From JAACSU01 sp035905775 (GTDB taxonomy: Bacteria > Patescibacteriota > Gracilibacteria > BD1-5 > UBA6164), in contig JAMIGJ010000044.1 in NCBI GenBank assembly GCA_035905775.1, positions 1 through 64,000 on the forward strand: a DNA stretch of 64,000 nucleotides, given 5' to 3'. Of the stretch, positions 9,872 to 18,736 are shown one piece after another. The notes below the pieces were generated by a model. The model made no database searches. It saw only the letters and a list, made by a program, of their open reading frames with translations, and was not told the origin of the DNA. Position numbers and translations under genes: made by a program. Each line of letters starts with the position of its first letter. The first letter of the stretch is position 1.

Positions 9872-10556
9872 GCAAAATATCACTTTCACTTTCTGCAGTA
9901 AAACCTATTTTTTGATTGATTTCTAAAATCCCAATTGCATCACGAGTGTGCAGAAGCGTGTCTTCTACTACAAAACTTCCTGAAATATTCATCACATAGA
10001 TGATATTGTTTGCTTTTTGGAGTTGATACTCAAAACTCTCTCCAGTGTTTGTAAGTCTTCGAGAAATATACGCATCTTGGTTGATAAAGGCAACATCATC
10101 TCGTTTTATTGGTCCAGAAAGTAAGGTCCATTCTCCATTTTTGAGAGTGTAGGCTGCTTGAGAATATTGAGGATCAATCCCATTTTCTCTCGTATGTATC
10201 CAAATTTGAAAGAGTTCACAGGCTATAAAAGGATCATGATTCATCTCAGAGTGATAGACTCCACTTCCAGCAGACATGGATTGTACTTCTCAAATAGATA
10301 CGATTCCAGCGTTTCCCATAGAATCTTTATGAGAAATACTTCCCTGAAGTGGAATAGTGATAATTTCCATATTTGCATGAGGATGCATTCAAAATCCCTT
10401 TGCAGGAGCAATCCAATCATCATTGATGACGCGAAGAGCTCAAAATCCCATACGATCGGGATCATAATAATCCGAAAAAGAAAACGAAAAATTACTTCGA
10501 AGCCACGAAATTTCTGATTTTCATCGAGTATGTTCTGGAAAAAATATAGTTTTCAT
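9849..10556 (-). CDS. Pirin family protein
   Basis: A 235-residue bicupin. The N-terminus has MGFGALRVINDD and the metal-site motif GFGMHPHANMEIITI (HxHxxxE), followed by QSMSAGSGVYHSEMN with the fourth histidine. Three TGA codons in the N-terminal half are Gly; without them only the C-terminal 142 residues would be seen. Pirins bind Fe and some act as quercetinases or redox sensors. The start overlaps the nitroreductase stop as TAATG, so the two genes are translationally coupled. Confidence 0.92.
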
Positions 10557-11191
10557 TATGAGAGGTGAAGGATAACATCATCGTTTGCATAGCGAATCTT
10601 TGGTCGAGTTGCATAGCTATCATCTGCTGCGCGGTATCAAACTGGAAGAACGAGAACACTCGCAAGTCCCAATTCAGGAAGTCCAAGCACTCTATCATAG
10701 TCAGCTTTCGAGAATCCTTCCATAGGGCACGCGTCTATCTGCATGCTTGCAGCGACGGTGAGAGCATTCCCGAGTGCGATATATACTTGTTTTTCTGCCC
10801 AAGATGCAGCCATCTCTGGACTCAAATTTTGGATAAAACCAAGCATCGTATCTTTGTATCCCTGAAGTGCTTCAGCGGGAGCTCCAGTTTTTTGGATCAT
10901 ATCTGCGATGTAGGACTCAACGTGACTTGCATCAAGCGCTGTTTTACGGCATAAAACTAGCAGATGACTCGCATCAGCTACTTGTCTTTGTCCCCAAGAG
11001 TGAGTTACCAGCTCTTCTCGAACACTTGGATTTTCTACCACTACAAATTTCCATGGTTGGAGTCCAAAACTACTTGGAGTCAGTCGGAGTGCTTCGAGAA
11101 GCGTTTCAAATGCTTCAGCAGAGAGTTTTTTTGTGGCATCAAATTTTTTGGTAGCATATCTCCAAGAGAGTGCAGAAATCATGTTATTCAT
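10556..11191 (-). CDS. NfsB/DrgA-type nitroreductase
   Basis: A 211-residue FMN-dependent NAD(P)H oxidoreductase: RYATKKFD near the N-terminus, LRLTPSSFGLQPWKF, and the end PVGYRAADDSYATRPKIR, where the Gly after PV is TGA. Under the standard code the protein is cut just before that FMN-pocket motif. It probably reduces quinones or nitroaromatics. It is the first gene of an operon with pirin and is divergent from an HxlR regulator. Confidence 0.94.
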
Positions 11192-11284
11192 ACGAGTTTT
11201 TTAAAATAATAAAATTGCTTTTCTATTATAGGAAGCTATTATTTTATAGCAACACCGAACTAGTATCTTTTTCACTACTATAGT

Positions 11285-11557
11285 ATGAATTATTGCTCAC
11301 TTTCTCCACTTTTTGGGGTATTAGGGAAAAAATGGACTATGCATCTGATGGCTACTTTTTGAGAAAAAGAAGTGATTTCTTTTGGGGATTTACGACGTGA
11401 ATTTCCTCAAGTAACCGCATCAACTCTCACAGCTCGTTTACGTGATTTTCAAAACTTTGATCTTATCGAAAAGACACAAGAAGGGAAATACACTATCACC
11501 GAAACATTTCGAAAACTTACTCCTCTTATACGGCAGCTTGATCTATGAAAAAAATAA
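11285..11557 (+). CDS. HxlR-family redox regulator
   Basis: A 90-residue winged-helix protein: MNYCSLSPLFGVLGKKWTMHLM, then FGDLRREFPQVTASTLTARLRDF, the HxlR recognition helix. A conserved Cys at position 4 matches the thiol sensor of YodB/HypR-type HxlR proteins, which repress nitroreductase genes until oxidised. Here it is divergent from a nitroreductase with about 93 bp between starts, so it probably controls the nitroreductase-pirin operon. Stop TAA at 11555; it overlaps the next start (11545). Confidence 0.88.
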
Positions 11558-13056
11558 AATCTCTTTTTGAAATGATGGCAAAACATCATAAAACGTGTTT
11601 GCTTCCAAAACCTGTAAAAATACTGGTGCGTATCACGTATATCCTCATATTTTTCTATTTGCTTCTGCTTATTTTTGCAGCACGACTTGAGGGATACGCA
11701 ACATTTCCAGGAGTATTTCTCAATACTTTGGAGTATACGAAAACAGAGCAATATATATCCAATCTTCCCGTGCAAGATATTTTTGTGCAGAGTGGAAAAA
11801 ACACCATTCACGCGTGGTATATCGATAATAAAGCCCCTAAAACGGTGTACTATTTTCATGGAAATGGGGGAGAACTGAGATATTTTCAAGAGGAAATCGA
11901 GTTTATCTCTGCTTTGTGATATAATGTTTTAGCGCTCGAATATCCAGGGTACGGAAAGTCAACAGGATTTCCTTTTCCTTGAGATATAAAAAATGCTGCT
12001 GAGGATATGTATGCTTATGCTCAAAAAACTTACTGACTCAGTGAAGAAAATACGATTATCTGGGGCTATAGCATCGGAACCTGAGTTGCGACAGAGTTCG
12101 CAATGTGAAAAGATATTGATTCACTCGTCCTGCTGGCAAGCTATACTTCACGGTATGATTTATCGAGCTTTCGCTTTGGAGTCCCTCTGCAAAAACTCTT
12201 TTTTCTTCCTAATAGTTTTGTAACGCTCGAAAATATACAGTATGTTTCTGCTCCAAAATATATCATGCACGGGACTGCAGATACGATCGTTCCATATTTT
12301 ATGGGAAGAGAGGTGTTTGAGTCTGCAAGATGAAAAAAGTATTTTTTTGAAATTCCAAATGGAGATCATTTTCGATTTTTTTATCTTCCAGAGGCACGCA
12401 AGCAGATACAAAATTTTTTGCAATACCATACTCTTGATGAGCAAGAAATACAAAAAATGGAGCAAACACGTTTTCTTGAAAGTCTTGATTTGGAGTCCGA
12501 TACGTCATTTCAAAAGTATATAGATCCCGAGAGGGCATTTAGCCAAAAATGGTATGTTCCTGAAGATATGAGAAGTCTCTCAGTAACGTATATCATCGAT
12601 GTAAAAGGAGATTTACAGTTAAGGAACGAAGCAGCAAGCCAGTTTGAAAAACTTGCAGCAGCATTTCACCAGGATATGGGGGAAAAAGTAGTGGTTGTGA
12701 GTAGTTATCGAAGCTATAGCTATCAAGTTGGGATTAAAGCAGGAGGTTGTCCTGATGCACTCTGCGCAAAAGCAGGTCACAGTGAGCATCAATCTGGTCT
12801 TGCGCTCGATGTCTGGTCAGCCAGTTCAGATGCCTATTGGAAATCCTCTACGAAACTCATGAGATATTATGATTGGTTTTCACAAAACGCACATCTCTAT
12901 GGATTTCATAATAGCTATCAAAATGGGAGATCTATCGATGGATATGAAATCGAGCCTTGGCATTGGAGATATCTTGGAGTTGAGCTTGCAAGTTATCTCA
13001 AAAATCATGATATGACTTTTGCACAGTACTTTGCACGTACCAAAAAAGAGCCTTAG
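11545..13056 (+). CDS. Membrane-anchored alpha/beta hydrolase fused to a VanY-type carboxypeptidase
   Basis: A 503-residue two-domain protein read through seven TGA codons. Residues about 28-48 form a membrane helix. Residues about 70-290 are a BEM46-like alpha/beta hydrolase: YYFHGNGGE, GYSIGTG (nucleophile Ser), HGTADTIVP (Asp), NGDHFRF (His). Residues about 330-503 are a D-Ala-D-Ala carboxypeptidase of the VanY/LdcB group: SSYRSYSYQ, AGHSEHQSGLALDVW (His, Asp zinc ligands) and EPWHWRY (catalytic Glu, His). The frame is unbroken across the junction. Joining an esterase-like and a cell-wall peptidase domain is unusual and suggests a cell-envelope role. Confidence 0.85.
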
Positions 13057-13068
13057 GATCTTTTTTGG
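13040..13068. terminator. Bidirectional terminator
   Basis: CCAAAAAAGA-G-CC, loop, GG-A-TCTTTTTTGG. It serves the hydrolase-VanY gene on the plus strand and the small membrane gene on the minus strand. Confidence 0.8.
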
Positions 13069-13074
13069 TTGTTT

Positions 13075-13368
13075 TTAGTTTTGAAATTTTTCTTGTTCTT
13101 CGATTTGTATCTCTTTTTCTACTTCGTCTTCAATTTCTTTTTGGAGGAGGATTTGAGTGAGGAGCCTTTTTTTATAGAGCTTATCTTTTTCAGCGAGTTT
13201 ATTTTTATACCATAGTATCAGAAAGGGGAGAGCAATAAAACTCAGAAGAAAAAATACAATAAGTGCAAGACATATATGAAGAATAACTCAAAATGATTGA
13301 GAAGATATGCCTCATACTTGAGTCATAATTTCAGCATATGAATTATAATGATACTCAAACCCTATCAT
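13075..13368 (-). CDS. Small membrane protein with coiled-coil tail
   Basis: A 97-residue frame, MIGFEYHYNSYAEIM..., with two TGA codons as Gly. Residues about 28-52 form one membrane helix, followed by a charged coiled coil (KNKLAEKDKLYKKR...EIEDEVEKEIQIEEQEK). It starts 9 bp after the sortase stop on the same strand, so it is the second gene of a sortase operon. No family recognised. Confidence 0.65.
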
Positions 13369-13377
13369 AGTATAAAA

Positions 13378-14436
13378 TTATTTTTCTATTCGTAAAAGTT
13401 CCCCCGTCAAGACAAGACGATTGAGCGTTGTTCCAATGGGCCAGCAAGTCATGAGAGATATTTGCGCTTTTCCTGCTTCGACATTATTTTTTAAAACAGA
13501 GACATCACCCGGTCGTATTACATTTTTTGTTTGTATTTTATAGATATATTTTTCTTGGCCATAATATACGATAACTTCATCATCAAACGATACTTTATCA
13601 AGAAGTGCAAATACATCGTTATATTCTCACTCAAGCCATGGAAAGTTTGATGAGTGACCAAATATAAATGAATTTCCGACTTCACCAGGTTTTGCAGATC
13701 CAGGATATCGTACCACTCCGTTTTCAAGTTCTTTCATGAAAATATCATTGAGTTCATCCACTCCTTGCACATTTGGGTGAGTGATATCCACGAGTGGTAT
13801 ATTTTTTCCTATTTTTGGAATGACAATACGATTTTCATAGGGAGTGATTTCTATATCAAGAGCCACATCATCATTTTTTGCTACGAGTGCAGCGATAGAG
13901 TGTTTTTCTCCTCCAGAAAGTACAGATCAAGATGCTTCTTCTGAGAGTTTTCCAAATGTCTGAGCCTGAACTCTTTCTTGTTTTCCTTCTCCTACATTGG
14001 CAGCAGCTACTGACTCGATGAGTGAATTTTTCGTTTGTTCTAGTTCTCCAGCGTATATGACGCTTTTTGCAATATTCCAGTAGGCAGAATAATTAGAAAC
14101 AAGTAAAAGAACTCAAAAAATAATAGCCGAAGTAGAAAAATACTTTATCAGAAATATGAGAGTTGAAAGCATTCATTTTTTTTTCGTTTTGACTTCTTGA
14201 GTTGTTTGTATGCTTTCAAAGGCATCTCACATATTTTCTCAAGCCAAAATATCAATATTGCCTGCTTCTTTCTCTTCTCTCTCTTCAGATTTTTCGGTCA
14301 ATACGTCATTTTTTCCCTCTAAAAAAGGTATTTTTTGTATTTCTTGGGCATCAAGCGCTGCAAGAATATCATCTTGGTATTGCATAGAGTATATTTTTAT
14401 TTGTATTTTTGTTTTGGTACTTCTAGAGTAACACAT
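13378..14436 (-). CDS. Sortase (class D/E-like)
   Basis: A 352-residue protein read through five TGA codons. A cytosolic acidic N-terminal region (about 75 residues) precedes a membrane helix (IIFGVLLLVSN). The C-terminal sortase domain has IFGHSSNFPW (catalytic His), SLMTCWPIGTT (catalytic Cys) and LNRLVLTGEL (Arg). It would anchor exported proteins on the cell surface. I chose the ATG at 14434-14436 because GGAG lies about 8 bp upstream; an internal ATG at 14385 would give 335 residues. Confidence 0.88.
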
Positions 14437-14529
14437 ATTTTTTTCTCCTGCAAAGAAAAGAACTTGATTTCCTCATATTTTTGGGTACTATCACTTCTAA
14501 TACATTTACCGCATAGAAAAACCCTTCCC

Positions 14530-14982
14530 ATGGCAAGAAAATATGAAAAAAGTTCGGGATGAGTGGTGTACAGAAAAAATAATGGAAAGACGGAAATATT
14601 GCTCTTAAAGTGGCTCAATTCACGCAAGCAAGAAGAGTATGTGATTCCCAAAGGAAAGATTGAAGACGGAGAAGTCGCAAAAGATACTGCAGTACGAGAA
14701 ATCTCGGAAGAAGCAGGAGTTGCGATGCAAGATCTTGAAATTATTAAATTTGTCACGAAGCTCAACTACACGTACACCGCAGGATACCTCAAAGGAACTC
14801 CTCTGATTGATAAAGATGTTTATATCTTTATCATTCGCTATCACGGAACAGCAGCTCCAGTTGTTCGAAAAGAAGAGCGATTTACTGGCTATGAGTGGGT
14901 AGATATTGAGAAGATACAAGATATTCCGATTCGTTTTGATCTAAACGGGATTATTTACCGAAACAAACCGTATTTTATTTAG
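14530..14982 (+). CDS. Nudix hydrolase
   Basis: A 150-residue protein starting MARKYEKSSGGVVYR, where one Gly is TGA. The Nudix box is GKIEDGEVAKDTAVREISEEAG (Gx5Ex7REUxEExG pattern). Such short Nudix enzymes hydrolyse (di)nucleoside polyphosphates such as Ap4A. Divergent from the sortase gene. Substrate not assignable. Confidence 0.92.
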
Positions 14983-14984
14983 CC

Positions 14985-15050
14985 TTCACCTAAGCTTTCC
15001 CAAGATAGCCCACATACAATTTTTCACCCTCAAGGTGTAGGGGAGAAATG
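14985..15050. repeat. Degenerate palindromic repeat remnant
   Basis: The stretch CTTCACCTAAGCTTTCCCA resembles the reverse complement of the repeat tail (TTCAGGTGAG...) and is followed by a CACCCTCAAGGTGTAGGGG hairpin-like segment. It lies between the Nudix gene and the next start. Assignment is by eye. Confidence 0.35.
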
Positions 15051-15083
15051 GGGCTCAAGATATATTTTCTAAACAATATACGT

Positions 15084-15557
15084 ATGATAGAAATTAGCTA
15101 TAAAACTCCAGATATCCTCGTGATAAAAAATTCTGATAAAAAAGAAGTACTGTTTCATACCCAAGAGAGAAAAGTATTTTTGGAAGAATTTGATGTGACG
15201 CATCCTGGAGAATATGAAAAATCAGGAAATCTCCTCGAAGTTCGAAACTATACAGATATCTTATTTTACAAATTTTTGATAGATGGAAAACACCTCTGTA
15301 TTGTGACTTCTGATGCTTTTGATCTCAAAGAAGACATTATTTCATTTTTTGGAGATGTAGATATCCTCATCATTATAGGTTCAAAAGATGCCGTGAAAGT
15401 CTATGAAAATATCGAAGCAAAAGTCGTAATCCCTTACGGAGAAGGGAAGGATCTGTTTTTAGGTGCAGCAGGACAGCATCCAGAAGGCATAAAAATATAC
15501 AAGCTCAATGCTGAGCTTGACGGAGATAGAACGGATTTTATCAATTTGGAAGGGTAA
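15084..15557 (+). CDS. MBL-fold-like protein, metal ligands lost
   Basis: A 157-residue protein starting MIEISYKTPDILVIK. The pattern THPGEYEKSG...FYKFLIDGKHLCIVTS...GDVDILIII...AKVVIPYGEG follows the beta-lactamase-like fold seen in UPF0173/Lactamase_B_3 proteins. The HxHxDH zinc motif is absent, so it is probably not an active hydrolase. An upstream ATG at 15048 lies in repeat-derived sequence, so the 15084 start is preferred. Confidence 0.65.
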   Translation: MIEISYKTPDILVIKNSDKKEVLFHTQERKVFLEEFDVTHPGEYEKSGNLLEVRNYTDILFYKFLIDGKHLCIVTSDAFDLKEDIISFFGDVDILIIIGSKDAVKVYENIEAKVVIPYGEGKDLFLGAAGQHPEGIKIYKLNAELDGDRTDFINLEG

Positions 15558-15577
15558 AAAAGCTATTTACAAAAAAA

Positions 15578-15610
15578 ACTCTCTCAAAGAATTTTCTTTG
15601 AGAGAGTTTT
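15578..15610. terminator. Terminator hairpin, copy 1 of a duplicated element
   Basis: ACTCTCTCAAAGAA with its exact complement TTCTTTGAGAGAGT, flanked by A-run and T-run. The same element, including flanks (about 38 nt identical), recurs at 17065-17099. The two copies bracket a UGA-rich two-gene cassette. Confidence 0.85.
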
Positions 15611-15612
15611 AT

Positions 15613-16176
15613 CTATTTCTTTTTTCCCTGAATGTAATCTTTAATTTCTTTGATTTTTGTGTCATTCTTTATTTCCTCTGCAATAGTATTCTTATCCTTT
15701 TTTAAAGTTTTTGTCCCATTTTCATGAGAAATAATAGTATACCATTTCTTATCCATATTATATTTTGTAGCAATAATATAGTATCATCATATTTCTAATA
15801 ATCCATTATTTCATTCTATTTTACCTCTCATTGCATCTCATTGGCTGATATATAAAATACCATTTTCATATCCTGCTTCTTGTTCAATAATAATATTTTC
15901 CTCGACATTACCAGAAATAGCTTCTAATACTTTAGCACTATATTGAGTCGCAGGAAGTGATCATAAATATTCATTTCATACTTCCTTTTCAACTTTTACT
16001 ACCATAATTGCATCTGCAAATTCTACTAGATTTTTTGTTTGAGAAAAATCCATTATATATTGAGCATCATAAATTGACGAAATAGGAAATTTAATCACAT
16101 TATAATGTATTCAAGTAGTAATAGTCCCAATGATTCAGAATATGAAAATGAAACTAATAAAAATATTTTTATTCAT
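15613..16176 (-). CDS. Exported or membrane-anchored protein, UGA-rich, unknown
   Basis: A 187-residue frame with eight TGA codons as Gly. It starts MNKNIFISFIFIFGIIGTI, a hydrophobic signal or anchor. The remainder is soluble (FADAIMVVKVEKEVGNEY...LPATQYSAKVLEAISG), reminiscent of small OB- or beta-type domains, but I do not recognise a family. It begins 33 bp after the metzincin stop on the same strand and is probably its operon partner. It ends at TAG 15613. Confidence 0.65.
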
Positions 16177-16209
16177 ATGAATTGAAATTAGTTAATAAAT
16201 GATTCTTTT

Positions 16210-16707
16210 TTACCATAAATAATTATAATCAGCCTTATCTTGAGTTCATAATGATGTTTTTGCAGTTTGACTTGAGTACATAACATTGTTTATTACATTA
16301 TGATCGGCAAGCCCTAAAGTATGTCATAATTCATGAAGAAAGGTATTTGTTCTAGGAGAATTAGATTGATTTTCTAAATAAGCTTTATTTATTTCAACAA
16401 GATCTGAACCGATTCTAAATGTTGTTCGTCATGTCCAGCTAGAATTTGCAACAGTGACATCTTTAATTTGTATATCTTCGATTGTTGAAGCTGTATCAGC
16501 AGCTATTGAAATAGATCACATTGCATTCCAAGTTGAGATAGCACTGGTAAGTTGAGTGGAATACTTTGTACTTCATCACCATCTAATTTCTCAAGAATCA
16601 ACAGAAGAAACTCATAAAACATAATTTGCAGCAAAAAGATTCGTTGAATACAATAAACAGAATGTTCATATAGCCATTACTATATAAAAAGATTTTTTTA
16701 TTTTCAT
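16210..16707 (-). CDS. Secreted metzincin (matrixin-like) zinc protease
   Basis: A 165-residue frame with nine TGA codons as Gly. It starts MKIKKSFYIVMAIGTFCLLY, with a cleavage site near NLFA|ANY. The catalytic motif is HELGHTLGLADH (HExxHxxGxxH), with the Gly of HELGH encoded by TGA, and the Met-turn is NVMYSS. Length suggests a bare catalytic domain after the signal peptide. It would cleave extracellular proteins. Under the standard code no part of it is visible. Confidence 0.8.
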
Positions 16708-17064
16708 ACGAAAAAATCAAGAAATAAAATTGTACTTTGCAAAGTATATATATTTTCTCTTTTTATATCGGCAAAGCAAATTCTGAAAAAAAAAACAGAT
16801 AGACAAAAACTCAAAAAACTTTTCAATAAAATACAAATATATTTAAAAAAAATTGCAAAACTCAAAAAAAATGATACAAATAGGGTCTGTGTGGAATAAG
16901 AAATAAAAGTTTTGCAAGACATTTTTTTCAAATCTATCTTCATGAGAGATACACAATATGTTCTCTCTTCGCCCACAGGAGGAGAGATTTTTATAGCATT
17001 TTTACAAAATAGTAACATCTTATCCCTTTCTTATAAAACGAAAGTTACGAAATAAAATTAAAAA
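16708..17064. other. Intergenic region, mostly empty
   Basis: AT-rich, with poly-A/T tracts. A minus-strand frame of about 104 codons exists (16704-17018) but is low-complexity (Phe, Leu, Ser) and has no recognisable domain, so I do not call it. A perfect 14-bp palindrome lies at 16733-16746, just upstream of the metzincin start. Nothing else stands out. Confidence 0.5.
16733..16746. promoter_or_regulatory. Perfect palindrome upstream of the metzincin gene
   Basis: TACTTTGCAAAGTA, 26 bp upstream of the start codon. A candidate operator for the protease operon. Confidence 0.35.
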
Positions 17065-17099
17065 ACTCTCTCAAAGAATTTTCTTTGAGAGAGTTTTTT
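17065..17099. terminator. Terminator hairpin, copy 2 of a duplicated element
   Basis: Identical to 15578-15610 across both arms and the A/T flanks. Here it lies 11 bp downstream of tRNA-Gln (minus strand) and would terminate that transcript. Confidence 0.85.
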
Positions 17100-17110
17100 A
17101 GTTTTAAAAT

Positions 17111-17184
17111 TGGCTGGGATGGAGGGGATCGAACCCCCGATGCCGGATTCAGAGTCCGGAGCCTTACCACTTGGCGACATCCCA
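17111..17184 (-). tRNA. tRNA-Gln(CUG)
   Basis: Minus-strand cloverleaf with acceptor TGGGATG/CATCCCA, anticodon loop CTCTGAA (anticodon CUG), T-loop TTCGATC and an encoded 3' CCA. 74 nt. Confidence 0.95.
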
Positions 17185-17190
17185 AAAAAT

Positions 17191-17286
17191 AAACTCTCAC
17201 TTGAATTCTCTTCCGTGAGAAGGGCAAGATGCTAGCATGTAGCTTCTTGCTCCTTTCTTCAAGAGGAAAGATTCAGGAAAGAGTTA
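17191..17286. repeat. Two oppositely oriented palindromic repeat units
   Basis: 17191-17226 (ACTCTCACTTGAATTCTC, reverse orientation) and 17248-17286 (CTTTCTTCAAGAGGAAAGATT followed by CAGGAAAGAGTT, forward). Both match the consensus of a hairpin followed by GATTCAGGTGAGAGTT found elsewhere in the window. Confidence 0.65.
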
Positions 17287-17292
17287 TTCAAA

Positions 17293-17670
17293 CTACTTGA
17301 TTTCAACAGTTGCTCCAGCTTCTTCAAGTTTTGCCTTGATTTCTTCAGCTTCAGCTCGGTCAATACCTTCTTTTACAGCACCTCCTGCATCTACAAGAGC
17401 TTTTGCTTCACCAAGTCCAAGTCCAAGAAGTTCTTTTACTACCTTGATAACAGCAATTTTTTGTCCTCCTGCATTAGCAAGGATAACGTTTACTTTCGAT
17501 GGTCCTTCATCTTCAGCAGCAGCTCCACCACCAGCAGCAACCATTACAGGAGCAGCAGCAGAAACTCCAAATTCTTCTTCCATAGCGTGTACGAGGTCGT
17601 TGAGTTCAACGATAGTAAGCTCTTTTACAAGCTCCATAATCTTAGCAGCGTTTTTTGATAATTCAGCCAT
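17293..17670 (-). CDS. rplL: 50S ribosomal protein L7/L12
   Basis: A 125-residue protein. The N-terminal dimerisation domain starts MAELSKNAAKIMELVKEL, then an Ala/Gly-rich hinge, then the C-terminal factor-binding domain (KVNVILANAGGQKIAVIKVV, GLGEAKALVD). No TGA codons. The ATG at 17670 is chosen over an upstream ATG (17724) because homologs start MAxLSK. Downstream of rplJ, the usual order. Confidence 0.97.
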   Translation of the reverse strand: MAELSKNAAKIMELVKELTIVELNDLVHAMEEEFGVSAAAPVMVAAGGGAAAEDEGPSKVNVILANAGGQKIAVIKVVKELLGLGLGEAKALVDAGGAVKEGIDRAEAEEIKAKLEEAGATVEIK

Positions 17671-17806
17671 TTTTGCAGAAATTATAAAAATAAAAATATA
17701 TTTCATCAAAGAAATTTTTTCCAATATCCCAAAACATTGGGATGTATCTCCACGAAATAGGGGATACTGAATACATCTCTTCTATGCTAGCTTTTGAGGC
17801 TAGTCA

Positions 17807-17887
17807 GGATTCTAAAAATGCTGTAGAGAACGAATGTATTCGTTCAGGTATGAATATTTTCATACCCTACAGACCATTTTTAGAACC
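17807..17887. ncRNA. Three-way-junction palindromic element between rplJ and rplL
   Basis: Outer arms GGATTCTAAAAATG (17807-17820) and CATTTTTAGAACC (17875-17887) pair; then CTGTAG/CTACAG; inside are two perfect hairpins, GAACGAAT..ATTCGTTC and GGTATGAA..TTCATACC. The transcript of either strand folds the same way. In the rplJ-rplL message it could set stability or relative expression of L12; alternatively it is an inserted repeat. A related hairpin is at 37454-37481. A further hairpin ATCCCAA/TTGGGAT is at 17728-17745. Confidence 0.6.
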
Positions 17888-17903
17888 TTAGACTAAACAC
17901 AAA

Positions 17904-18557
17904 TTACTCAGCTTTTGCTTCTTCTGTTGCAGGAGTTTCAGTAGGTACTTCTTCAGACTTTGCTTCAGTTGGAGCTTCTTCTGTTTTCGCTTCAGGAGCT
18001 GCATCTTCAACTTTTGCTTCTTTCTTTGCTTCGAGTTTTCCAACTACATCTTTTCCTTGAGTTTCAAGGTCTTTCGCAGCAGCATCAAACCAGCGAGCCA
18101 ATCCAGCAAGAGGAGCTTGCATAGATCCAACGAGTCGTCCAAGAAGGGTTTCTCGGCTTGGCATACCAGCAATTGCTTTGGTTGCTGCTTCATCCTGAAG
18201 TTCTCCTTCAAAGATAGAAACCGTCCAATTTACTTTTTCACCTTTCGTTTTTGTAACGACTTCATTTACTTTTGCAAGTCCTGCAATCGCATCATCGTTC
18301 GAACATACCATTCCAATTTGTCCTGGAAGGGTTTTGAGATCAATATCGATATTGAGCACATTTTTAATCGCTTTCACGATAATCGTCTTTTTTGCAACCG
18401 TATAGTTCGCGTTTACAGATCGAAGACTTTTTCTCATTGCTTCAAATTCACTTACAGAAAGTGCGTTTGTTTTTGCAAAACCTATTGATTTTGCTGCTTT
18501 AATTTTCGCTTCTAGATCTGCGATAATCTCTGCTTTTTGTTGTTTTGTTACTGCCAT
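17904..18557 (-). CDS. rplJ: 50S ribosomal protein L10
   Basis: A 217-residue protein beginning MAVTKQQKAEIIADLEAK, with the L10 core (GFAKTNALSVSEFEAMRKSL...VAKKTIIVKAI...LVGSMQAPLAGL) and an L12-binding C-terminal helix. The last 40 residues are an extra Glu/Ala/Lys-rich, low-complexity extension (KVEDAAPEAKTEEAPTEAK). Together with L12 it forms the ribosomal stalk. No TGA codons. Confidence 0.97.
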   Translation of the reverse strand: MAVTKQQKAEIIADLEAKIKAAKSIGFAKTNALSVSEFEAMRKSLRSVNANYTVAKKTIIVKAIKNVLNIDIDLKTLPGQIGMVCSNDDAIAGLAKVNEVVTKTKGEKVNWTVSIFEGELQDEAATKAIAGMPSRETLLGRLVGSMQAPLAGLARWFDAAAKDLETQGKDVVGKLEAKKEAKVEDAAPEAKTEEAPTEAKSEEVPTETPATEEAKAE

Positions 18558-18599
18558 AATATTGGTTTAAGCAAGTAGGGTATAATATGTAAGCATATA

Positions 18600-18735
18600 T
18601 AAAAAATCTCTTTGCGAGAGCAAAGAGAAAGTTTTTGGTATTTTAAAAATACATTCAAAAAATCGACTCTTTTGTCTCGATAGGTCTTACGTGACTTTGC
18701 CTATGGTCTTCAACAAAATATATGTTTACGGAGAG
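18600..18735 (-). promoter_or_regulatory. rplJ leader with attenuator-like terminator
   Basis: On the minus strand, a transcript would contain CATAGGC..CCTATCG paired arms (about 18680-18710), then CTCTTTG, loop, CAAAGAG and a T-run (18600-18627) before rplJ. A terminator between promoter and rplJ is the design of L10-leader autoregulation. A second promoter (CATATTATACC) may lie after the hairpin. I cannot confirm the L10-binding kink-turn by eye. Confidence 0.45.
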
Positions 18736-18736
18736 T

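Noticed and set aside
15048..15083. Upstream start for the MBL-like gene
   Set aside because: The extra 12 residues are encoded by repeat-derived sequence; the 15084 ATG fits the fold start better.
16704..17018. Minus-strand frame of about 104 codons, rich in Phe, Leu and Ser
   Set aside because: Low-complexity AT-rich sequence, no motif, and it ends in a TGA overlapping the metzincin start in another frame.
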